Assembly: GCA_025938035.1 (NCBI GenBank)
Contig: JAICQE010000192.1
Coordinates: forward strand, 1-7,467
DNA length: 7,467 nucleotides
Source of the DNA: Vicinamibacteria bacterium
Lineage (GTDB): Bacteria > Acidobacteriota > Vicinamibacteria > Vicinamibacterales > UBA2999
Direction: 5' to 3'
A program made the translations under genes and the position numbers. Positions 1 through 5,111 of the stretch are shown piece by piece. The stretch's first letter is position 1. Every line of letters starts with the position of its first letter. The notes below the pieces were generated by a model, which worked only from the letters and a program-made list of their open reading frames with translations, did no database searches and was not told the origin of the DNA.

Positions 1-924
1 CGGCAGGTCCTGGATCTTGCTGTAGACGTCGCCGATGCCGTTGTCGGGATCGATGCCGAGTGTCTCGAACAGCGCGCCATGTTTGTCGAACACGTCCTTG
101 TAGTACTCGCGGACGGCGTGTCCGAACATGATCGGATCCGACACCTTCATCATCGTCGCCTTCAGGTGCAGCGAGAGGAGAAGGCCGGCGGAGCTGGCGT
201 CAGCGATCGACTGCGCGAAGAACGCCTGCAGCGCGCGCCGGCTCATGACCGAGGCGCCAAGGACGTCGCCGGCATTGACTGTGACGCCGTCTTTCAGGAT
301 TGTGGCCGTGCCGTCGGCGCCGGTGAGCTCGATGCGCAGCGCGCTGTTCTCCGCGACGACCGCCGACTGCTCGCTGCCGTAGAAGTCGCCCCCGGCCATG
401 TGCACCACGTGGGTCTGCGAATCAGCGGACCAGGCGCCCATCGAGTGCGGATGCGCGCGTGCGTACGCTTTCACCGCCGATGCCACGCGCCGATCCGAAT
501 TGCCTTCACGCAGGACAGGGTTGACGGCGCTGCCCAGGACTTTGGCGTACTTCGCCTTGATGTTCTTCTCCCGCTCTGTGCGCGGTTCTTCGGGGTAATC
601 GGGCACGGGATAGCCGTGCTGCTGCAGTTCGCGGATGGCCGCCTGAAGCTGCGGGATGGATGCGCTGATGTTGGGGAGCTTGATGATGTTTGCGTCCGGC
701 GTCTTGGCGACTTGGCCAAGCTCCGCGAGATCGTCGGTGCAGCGCTTGTCTGGCGGCAGCTCGTCGGGGAAGCTCGCGAGGATGCGCCCGGCGAGCGAAA
801 TGTCTCTGGTCTCGACGACGACGCCGGCCGCGCGCGTAAATGCCTGAACGATCGGCAGCAGCGAATAGGTGGCGAGGGCAGGCGCTTCGTCGGTGTAGGT
901 GTACAGGATCCTGGTCGGGTTCAT
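1..924 (-). CDS. icd: Monomeric NADP-dependent isocitrate dehydrogenase, N-terminal part (runs off left edge)
   Basis: Oxidatively decarboxylates isocitrate to 2-oxoglutarate with NADP+ in the cytosolic TCA cycle. The window holds 308 in-frame codons; the family is about 740 residues, so the C-terminal part lies beyond base 1. The N-terminus [20 protein letters not shown] is the family signature. It is followed by [12 protein letters not shown] (residues 39-50), [16 protein letters not shown] (74-89), [16 protein letters not shown] (131-146) and HPHSMGAW (158-165). Residues K82, S132, N135, R139 and R145 fall at the same numbers as the substrate-binding residues I recall from the Azotobacter vinelandii enzyme, so the N-terminus is ungapped against it. 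The ATG at 922-924 is the family start. A weak GGGGAT lies 6 nt upstream of it, and a stronger AGGAG lies 15 nt upstream. It is transcribed divergently from purE. It is not related in sequence to the dimeric Icd family. Confidence 0.96.
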   Translation of the reverse strand, partial: MNPTRILYTYTDEAPALATYSLLPIVQAFTRAAGVVVETRDISLAGRILASFPDELPPDKRCTDDLAELGQVAKTPDANIIKLPNISASIPQLQAAIRELQQHGYPVPDYPEEPRTEREKNIKAKYAKVLGSAVNPVLREGNSDRRVASAVKAYARAHPHSMGAWSADSQTHVVHMAGGDFYGSEQSAVVAENSALRIELTGADGTATILKDGVTVNAGDVLGASVMSRRALQAFFAQSIADASSAGLLLSLHLKATMMKVSDPIMFGHAVREYYKDVFDKHGALFETLGIDPDNGIGDVYSKIQDLP

Positions 925-939
925 GGGTGAATCCCCATT

Positions 940-951
940 CTCCTACAGGAG
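940..951. repeat. Short palindrome CTCCT-AC-AGGAG between icd and purE
   Basis: A perfect 5-bp inverted repeat with a 2-bp spacer. It lies in the 109-bp divergent region. On the minus strand its AGGAG half is the best Shine-Dalgarno-like string for icd, though at 15 nt it is far from the ATG. Whether it acts as an operator is unknown. Confidence 0.3.
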
Positions 952-977
952 GAAACAGAGGGGGACGGAGGGAACGG
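950..977 (+). repeat. Three imperfect 9-10 bp purine-rich tandem copies
   Basis: Three consecutive units read AGGAAACAG (950-958), AGGGGGACGG (959-968) and AGGGAACGG (969-977). They lie in the icd/purE divergent spacer. Purine-rich degenerate runs of this type resemble intergenic repeats I associate with Vicinamibacteria. No coding role is apparent. Confidence 0.45.
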
Positions 978-1010
978 ATGTAAAAGCTCTTCTTCGTGAT
1001 CTTCAACTGT

Positions 1011-1020
1011 TTGATAACAT
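1011..1020 (+). promoter_or_regulatory. Possible -10 region for purEK
   Basis: TTGATAACAT contains GATAAC (1013-1018), a modest match to a sigma70 -10 hexamer, 15 nt before the purE ATG. The -35 position (about 990-995, TTCTTC) is poor. If this is used, the 5' leader would be only about 10 nt, which would fit the absence of a recognisable Shine-Dalgarno sequence before purE. This is an inference from weak matches. Confidence 0.2.
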
Positions 1021-1033
1021 CTCCAGTTTCCGC

Positions 1034-1528
1034 ATGCCCGAATCTTCCAAACCTCTGGTCGCGGTCGTGATGGGCTCATCGTCGGATTGGGAGACGATGC
1101 AGCATGCCGTGTCGATGCTCGAGCGGTTTGGCGTCGCACACGAGCGGCACATCGTGTCGGCTCATCGCACACCGGTCTGGATGGCGGAGTTCGCCGGCGG
1201 CGCCGAGGGTCGCGGCATCGAGGTGATCATCGCCGGGGCGGGCGGCGCGGCCCACTTGCCCGGCATGGTTGCCGCGCACACGGCGCTTCCCGTCCTCGGC
1301 GTTCCGGTGCAGAGCGCCGCGCTGCAGGGACTCGACTCGCTGCTGTCGATTGTGCAGATGCCCGCCGGCGTTCCGGTTGGCACGCTCGCAATCGGCAAGG
1401 CCGGCGCCACGAACGCCGGCCTGCTCGCCGTCGCGATTGTCTCGGGCTCCAGGCCCGACCTGCGCGCGCAGCTGCGTGCGTACAGGCAGGAGCAGACTCA
1501 GAAGGTCCGTCAGGAACAGCTTCCGTGA
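1034..1528 (+). CDS. purE: N5-carboxyaminoimidazole ribonucleotide mutase PurE (class I)
   Basis: Converts N5-CAIR, the product of PurK, to CAIR in de novo purine synthesis; cytosolic, octameric in the characterised family. The 164-residue product matches the family length of about 160-170. Diagnostic motifs are GSSSDWETM (residues 14-22), SAHRTP with the catalytic His44 (42-47), [14 protein letters not shown] (65-78), [12 protein letters not shown] (86-97) and [14 protein letters not shown] (115-128), all aligning with E. coli PurE with an offset of one. The reading frame is open further upstream, but the family starts at [15 protein letters not shown], so the ATG at 1034 is chosen. No good ribosome binding site is visible. 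purK follows 43 nt downstream, and the pairing with PurK indicates the class I (bacterial mutase) route. Confidence 0.97.
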   Translation: MPESSKPLVAVVMGSSSDWETMQHAVSMLERFGVAHERHIVSAHRTPVWMAEFAGGAEGRGIEVIIAGAGGAAHLPGMVAAHTALPVLGVPVQSAALQGLDSLLSIVQMPAGVPVGTLAIGKAGATNAGLLAVAIVSGSRPDLRAQLRAYRQEQTQKVRQEQLP

Positions 1529-1572
1529 CCCTTCGACGAATGCTCAGGGTCACCCCAAGCGGGGTCGAGGGG
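1529..1572. repeat. Imperfect palindromic repeat filling the purE-purK junction
   Basis: The 5' arm CCCTTCGAC (1529-1537) pairs with GTCGAGGGG (1564-1572), allowing one G-T pair. The inner segments GCT..GGGT (1542-1550) and ACCC..AGC (1552-1560) pair in turn, with two mismatches and one unpaired central base. It starts immediately after the purE stop codon, and its last G is the first base of the purK GTG start. The 3' arm is a copy of a repeat seen again at 6399-6418. In mRNA it would fold over the purK initiation region. Confidence 0.7.
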
Positions 1573-2705
1573 TGAAGGTCATCGGTCCAGGCGCTGCCCT
1601 GGGGGTTCTCGGGAGCGGGCAGCTTGGACGCATGTTCTGCATTGCCGCGCGGCGGATGGGCTACCGCGTGCACACGTTCTCGCCCGAGGAAGACACGCCG
1701 ACCGGCCAGGTGGCCGACGTCGAGGTGACAGCCGGTTACGATGACATCGACGCGCTGCGCGCCTTTGCCGGCAGCGTCGAGGTGGTGACCTTCGAGTTCG
1801 AGAACGTGCCGATTGAGGCCATCGACGCGATCGAGGTGCTGGCGCCGGTGCGGCCGTCGGCACTCGCACTGCACACGGCCCAGCAACGGGCGCGCGAGAA
1901 GACGTTTCTGGCCGATCATGGCTTCCCGACCGCCGTGTTTGCCCGCGCCGTCACGCTCGACGAGCTCTGGGACGCCGTCGCGCGCGTCGGCACGCCCGCC
2001 ATCATCAAGACGGCGGCGTTCGGCTATGACGGCAAGGGGCAGCACAAGGTCACGACACCAGCCGACATCGCGCACATCTGGGACGCCATCGGTCATCAGG
2101 AGGCGATCGTCGAGAAGTTCATCTCGCTGCAGGCGGAGATCTCAGTCATCGCCGCCCGCGGGCTGGACGGTACGATCGTCGAGTACCAGCCGTTCGAGAA
2201 CCGTCACCGGAATCACATCCTCGATCTGACGACGGCGCCGGCGCTGGTGCCGGAGTCGACTGCCGCCCGCGCGGGCGAGATTACGCGCGCGATCCTGAAC
2301 GAGCTGCAGTATGTCGGCGTCCTGTGCGTCGAATTCTTCGTCAGCACCGATGGCGAGCTGCTCGTGAACGAGCTCGCGCCGCGACCGCATAACTCCGGTC
2401 ACCTCACCTTCGATGCCGCGGTGACGAGCCAGTTCGAGCAGCAGGTGCGGGCGGTCTGCGGCCTGCCGCTAGGGTCACCGGAACTGCTGCGGCCAGCCGC
2501 GATGGCCAACCTGCTCGGCGACTTGTGGGTTGACGGGACGCCGAACTGGGCGGCGGCGTGCCGGTTCCCCGACGTGAAGCTGCACTTGTACGGAAAGGAA
2601 CAGCCGCGGCCGGGGCGGAAGATGGGTCATCTCACCGCGATCGGGCGGACCGTACAGGAGGCGCAGGACCGCGTCATCGCCGCACGGGATGCGTTGTTGA
2701 TCTAG
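1572..2705 (+). CDS. purK: N5-carboxyaminoimidazole ribonucleotide synthase PurK
   Basis: ATP-grasp enzyme that carboxylates AIR with bicarbonate and ATP to give N5-CAIR, the substrate of PurE. The 377-residue product has the N-terminal GVLGSGQLGRM (residues 11-21) and the ATP-binding lysine region PAIIKTAAFGYDGKGQ (142-157). It also has EKFISLQAEISVIAARG (181-197), the metal-binding region VEFF..GELLVNELAPRPHNSGH (253-277) and the C-terminal KLHLYGKEQPRPGRKMGHL (336-354). The upstream open frame carries no family sequence. The GTG at 1572 gives MKVIGPGAALGVLG and is the only plausible start codon nearby; GGGG at 1561-1564 is a weak ribosome binding site 7 nt upstream. The start lies inside the purE-purK palindrome. 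The stop codon at 2703-2705 is one base from the left heptamer array. Probable operon with purE. Confidence 0.96.
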   Translation: MKVIGPGAALGVLGSGQLGRMFCIAARRMGYRVHTFSPEEDTPTGQVADVEVTAGYDDIDALRAFAGSVEVVTFEFENVPIEAIDAIEVLAPVRPSALALHTAQQRAREKTFLADHGFPTAVFARAVTLDELWDAVARVGTPAIIKTAAFGYDGKGQHKVTTPADIAHIWDAIGHQEAIVEKFISLQAEISVIAARGLDGTIVEYQPFENRHRNHILDLTTAPALVPESTAARAGEITRAILNELQYVGVLCVEFFVSTDGELLVNELAPRPHNSGHLTFDAAVTSQFEQQVRAVCGLPLGSPELLRPAAMANLLGDLWVDGTPNWAAACRFPDVKLHLYGKEQPRPGRKMGHLTAIGRTVQEAQDRVIAARDALLI

Positions 2706-2706
2706 C

Positions 2707-2777
2707 AGGCCTCAGGAATCAGGCCTCAGGCCTCAGGGCTGAGACAAGGCATGAGGCATCAGGCATCAGGGATAAGG
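2707..2777 (+). repeat. Left heptamer array (AGGnnTC-like units)
   Basis: Units read AGGCCTC (2707), AGGAATC (2714), AGGCCTC (2721), AGGCCTC (2728) and AGGGCTG (2735). A 5-base break AGACA (2742) follows, then AGGCATG (2747), AGGCATC (2754), AGGCATC (2761), AGGGATA (2768) and AGG (2775). The AGG at the head of each unit is invariant and the following bases vary. The first five units are mirrored in inverted orientation at 3219-3253. AGGCCT is itself palindromic, so local hairpins are possible, and the position directly after purK could affect transcript 3'-end formation. Confidence 0.85.
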
Positions 2778-2899
2778 AGTACGGCGGTTTCTGCGATCTC
2801 GCGATGCTTAGCGCAGCTCAGAAAGTTCGTACCCAAACGATCCCGGAGTTCATTTCGCGAGGCATTTGGGCCGGCATCGGGTTTGCCATTCCCGACCGC
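2778..2899 (+). other. Leader between left heptamer array and four-helix-bundle gene
   Basis: 122 bases with no recognised gene. The frame of the downstream gene is open through here, and an ATG at 2804-2806 (MLSAAQ) could in principle extend it, but the residues encoded do not resemble the family N-terminus. No strong ribosome binding site or sigma70 promoter was recognised. Confidence 0.4.
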
Positions 2900-3187
2900 A
2901 TGGCTTCAATCAATTCCTTTCGCGATCTGCTTGTTTGGCAAAAATCCGTTGACCTGGCGGTGAACTGTCATTGCATCGCAAAGCGATTCCCTCGCGACGA
3001 GCAGCCGGCCCTCGGATATCAGGTTCGCAAGTCGTCTTTATCAATCCCGTCGAACGTCGCGGAAGGATTCTCGCGGCACTCAACGGCGTTCTACGTCCAG
3101 CATCTCTGGACGGCCCACGCCTCTGGTGCGGAGCTGGAGACGCAGCTGATCAACGGATTGGTCAGGTCGCTCGAACGCGGCCGTTGA
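2900..3187 (+). CDS. Four helix bundle protein (S23 / 23S rRNA intervening-sequence protein family), C-terminally short
   Basis: 95 residues. The start MASINSFRDLLVWQKSVDLA (1-20) matches the family opening 'FRDLxVWQKAxDL'. The hallmark SIPSNVAEGFSR (48-59) and the GAELETQL helix (76-83) follow. Family members are usually about 115-125 residues; here the frame stops shortly after ELETQL with an arginine-rich end (VRSLERGR), so most of the last helix is missing. Either it is naturally short or a frameshift removed the end. Related proteins are encoded in 23S rRNA intervening sequences, and Avd of diversity-generating retroelements has the same fold; neither context is present here. The biochemical function of stand-alone members is not known to me. 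The gene lies between inverted heptamer arrays. Confidence 0.82.
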   Translation: MASINSFRDLLVWQKSVDLAVNCHCIAKRFPRDEQPALGYQVRKSSLSIPSNVAEGFSRHSTAFYVQHLWTAHASGAELETQLINGLVRSLERGR

Positions 3188-3190
3188 AAG

Positions 3191-3253
3191 CTGATTCCTG
3201 GTCGCCTTATTCCTGGACCAGCCCTGAGGCCTGAGGCCTGTATCCTGAGGCCT
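3191..3253 (-). repeat. Right heptamer array, inverted copy of the left
   Basis: Read on the minus strand from 3253 the units are AGGCCTC, AGGATAC, AGGCCTC, AGGCCTC and AGGGCTG (down to 3219). After GTCC come AGGAATA (3208-3214), AGGCGACC and AGGAATC (3193-3199). The first five units match the first five of the left array except in unit two (AGGATAC versus AGGAATC). The array is translated as the tail of the ada-like gene and supplies its TAA stop (3207-3209). Confidence 0.85.
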
Positions 3254-4331
3254 TCTTCTCAAGCTCCAGCAACCAGTTCTTCCGCCACAAGCCGCCGCCG
3301 TATCCGCCTAACTTTCCATCCGCGTTCACCACGCGATGGCACGGGATGACGATCGCGATGCGGTTCATCCCGTTGGCGCGACCGACGGCGCGCTGACCGT
3401 TCGACGCGCCGATTCGGTCCGCGAGTTGCGCGTACGAGATGGTCTCCCCGTACGGAATCCGCGACAGCTCACGCCAGACGCGCTCTTCGAACGGCGTCCC
3501 GCGATAGACGAGCGGGACCGTGAAGTCCTTGAGCTCGCCGGCGAAGTATCTGGTGAGCTCTTCCCGGAGAAGGTCCAGGTATCGATGCTCGCCGGGAACC
3601 ATCGGCTGCTTCAGAAGTCCGGACAGCCGCTTCAACTGCGCCTCCAGCATCCGGCGGTCGGTGAACTCGAGGAGACACAGACCCTCATCGCTGGCGCCGG
3701 CGATCATCGGCCCGAACGGGGTTTCGATGGCAGCGGTAATGACGCAGGCGGCGTTTTCGGCCCGTCCCGGCGGCAGCCCGAACGTGCGCGTGAACGCGTC
3801 GCGGAAGCCGCTGTGCGACTCCCACCCGGTTCCGAGCGCCACGTCGTCCAGCGTCTCGCCCTCGCGGAGCTGCCTGATCGCCCCGGCAAGCCGCCGGCCG
3901 CGGCAATACGCGTGGAACGTCATGCCGTAGCGATCGAGGAAGAATCTCCGGACGCGGGCCGGATCGACGTCGAAGGCGTGCAGGTCGCTGTCGCGGAAGC
4001 GGCGATTCGGCTCCTTGTCGACCGCTTCGAGGAGCGGGCTCAGCCACTCGGGCGTCGCATCGCCGACGAGCGGCCGGCAGCGCAGGCAGGGGCGATAGCC
4101 GGCAAACAGGGCCTCACGCACCGTGCCGAAGAACTCGATGTTCTCGACCAGCGGCTTGCGGGCGCGGCACGACGGCCGGCAGAAGATGCCGGTGGTTCGG
4201 ACGCCGGTGACGAAAATTCCGTCGTAGCCCGCATCGCTCGCGAAGAACGCGCGCTCCATTTCCGCGCGCGAGGGAAGCGCCGGCGTGAAGAGAGAGTCCT
4301 GGTTTTCGATGTGGCGTTGGGTTCCGCTCAT
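3207..4331 (-). CDS. ada: Ada-type bifunctional methylphosphotriester / O6-alkylguanine-DNA methyltransferase and transcriptional activator
   Basis: Suicide DNA repair protein that takes methyl groups from phosphotriesters and O6-methylguanine and, in E. coli, then activates the adaptive response. The 374-residue product has the N-terminal zinc domain with C51, C55, C82 and C85 (FCRPSC..RPCLRC), the same 4-27-3 spacing as E. coli C38/C42/C69/C72; C51 is the expected methyl acceptor. An AraC-type helix-turn-helix region follows (about 92-190), then a C-terminal MGMT domain with the active-site IPCHRVV (329-335, C331). I use the ATG at 4331 (MSGTQRHIENQ); an ATG at 4343 is also possible, and the longer open frame to 4466 is low-complexity and unlike the family. 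The last 14 residues (ASGYRPQASGLVQE) and the stop codon come from the heptamer repeat; the conserved fold ends near LLELEKK. Confidence 0.95.
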   Translation of the reverse strand: MSGTQRHIENQDSLFTPALPSRAEMERAFFASDAGYDGIFVTGVRTTGIFCRPSCRARKPLVENIEFFGTVREALFAGYRPCLRCRPLVGDATPEWLSPLLEAVDKEPNRRFRDSDLHAFDVDPARVRRFFLDRYGMTFHAYCRGRRLAGAIRQLREGETLDDVALGTGWESHSGFRDAFTRTFGLPPGRAENAACVITAAIETPFGPMIAGASDEGLCLLEFTDRRMLEAQLKRLSGLLKQPMVPGEHRYLDLLREELTRYFAGELKDFTVPLVYRGTPFEERVWRELSRIPYGETISYAQLADRIGASNGQRAVGRANGMNRIAIVIPCHRVVNADGKLGGYGGGLWRKNWLLELEKKASGYRPQASGLVQE

Positions 4332-4733
4332 GGAGGCGATCATGAGCTTACGGTATCCGGCCGCGGAATTGGCCGCCACCGGAAATTGAACACCGAACTG
4401 TGGCGCGTCGTCACCCTTCCCGGTTCCCGCGAGTGCCGCTGCGCCCCGTCCACCCCACGGGACCAACGCATCCTCACGATCGTCCCCTTCCTGAGGAGCG
4501 GCGGTTGCAGCTTCTGCTCAACTGGCCCGCACGGCTGGCGGCGGTGGAGATCCGCAGGGATCCGAGCTGCTACGACATCATCCGTTCGCTGAGGTCACCG
4601 GTCAGAATGGCGCTGGTCATAGCCACGATGCTAGTCAGGTTCCAGTCGCGCAGCATCGGGGAGCGCGAACCCGAGTAGCATCCATCTGCTCGAATGTCAG
4701 GACGAGGTTGACCCGCGCCACTTCGGCATCCAC
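4332..4733. other. About 400 bp without a convincing gene
   Basis: Upstream region of the ada-like gene and downstream region of the small membrane-protein gene. An open frame on the plus strand (4400-4678, GTG start, 92 codons) gives a proline/arginine-rich product with no recognised motif. The minus-strand frames are short or overlap the membrane-protein gene. The region must hold the ada promoter, but I see no strong sigma70 hexamers and no clear Ada box. It may contain a decayed gene. Confidence 0.4.
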
Positions 4734-5024
4734 TTACGCAGGGTGTTCCTTTGTCGGGAGATCGCGTTCGTGAGAACCCGGAGGATTGACGAGCGTCGCC
4801 TCGATCGTCTCCTGGGGCCACGACGGCGCCGGCGGATTCGCGCGACGCCGCCACGTCGCCGGTAACACCAGCCGCACCAGAAGCGCGACCGCGCCGACCC
4901 CGACGGCGACGATCAGCAGCGCCACAACCACGGCAGCGGCGAACACGCTCGCCGTCAGCGCGGCCGCGAGCCCGAGCAGTGCAAACGCACCGCCGGTCCT
5001 TCGGTAGCTGATCACCGTTGCCAT
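4734..5024 (-). CDS. Small two-segment membrane protein, unknown function
   Basis: 96 residues, not recognised as any named family. After a short basic N-terminus (MATVISYRRTGG) there is a nearly continuous hydrophobic stretch at about residues 11-54, rich in Ala/Val/Leu. It is long enough for two membrane helices, and a basic loop WRRR (about 57-60) and a polar, proline-containing tail (about 62-96) follow. Positive-inside reasoning would put both ends in the cytoplasm. The frame is open to 5081, but I chose the ATG at 5022-5024 because an AGGGTGGG-like purine run precedes it and the hydrophobic region starts soon after. It lies downstream of the pilT-like gene on the same strand, 87 bp away with an inverted repeat between. 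Co-transcription is possible but not shown. Confidence 0.6.
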   Translation of the reverse strand: MATVISYRRTGGAFALLGLAAALTASVFAAAVVVALLIVAVGVGAVALLVRLVLPATWRRRANPPAPSWPQETIEATLVNPPGSHERDLPTKEHPA

Positions 5025-5053
5025 GACCCACCCTACCACGGGCGGCGCGATGC

Positions 5054-5077
5054 CCGCTGTGCGCAACTGCACAGCGG
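5054..5077. repeat. Perfect 9-bp inverted repeat with 6-nt loop between pilT-like and membrane-protein genes
   Basis: CCGCTGTGC (5054-5062), loop GCAACT, then GCACAGCGG (5069-5077). It is GC-rich and lies 34 nt after the pilT-like stop codon when read on the minus strand. There is no T-tract on either side, so it is not a canonical intrinsic terminator. It could attenuate or stabilise the pilT transcript, or bind a regulator upstream of the membrane-protein gene. Confidence 0.55.
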
Positions 5078-5111
5078 CCAACGGCGCGTCACAGCAAGTC
5101 GGGCGACATCG

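Larger units (their letters stand above)
2707..3253. mobile_element. Putative repeat-bounded unit carrying a four-helix-bundle gene
   Basis: The segment between the 3' ends of purK and ada is bounded by 35-bp inverted arms: 2707-2741, and 3219-3253 on the other strand. They agree at 33 of 35 positions; the two differences are adjacent (AT versus TA). Each arm continues inward as a degenerate AGGnnTC-like heptamer array. The only gene inside is a short S23/IVP-type four-helix-bundle protein. It is visibly more A/T-rich around its start than the flanking genes. No transposase is present and no target-site duplication is evident, so the unit would have to be moved in trans or by recombination between dispersed repeats. 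Calling it mobile is an inference from structure and from its effect on ada. Confidence 0.55.

Noticed and set aside
79..930. Long plus-strand open frame opposite icd
   Set aside because: It is the antisense shadow of a clearly coding gene in high-GC DNA; composition is Arg/Gly/Asp-rich without motifs.
899..1033. Upstream extension of the purE reading frame
   Set aside because: It overlaps the icd start on the other strand and encodes repeat-derived residues with no PurE homology; the family starts at the ATG at 1034.
1269..1571. Upstream extension of the purK frame by 101 codons
   Set aside because: It is an arginine/proline-rich shadow of purE; the PurK family begins at the GTG at 1572.
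2707..2777. CRISPR array
   Set aside because: Units are 7 bp and contiguous with no spacers, so they are not CRISPR repeats.
2900..3187. Diversity-generating retroelement (Avd) or 23S rRNA intervening sequence
   Set aside because: There is no reverse transcriptase, template/variable repeat or rRNA sequence in the window; only the fold family is shared.
3336..4592. 418-codon plus-strand open frame opposite ada
   Set aside because: It is an antisense shadow of a gene with intact catalytic and zinc-binding cysteines on the minus strand.
4400..4678. 92-codon plus-strand open frame in the gap
   Set aside because: GTG start without a ribosome binding site, proline/arginine-rich composition and no recognised motif; insufficient support.
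5054..5077. Intrinsic terminator of the pilT-like gene
   Set aside because: The stem is good but no T-tract follows on either strand.
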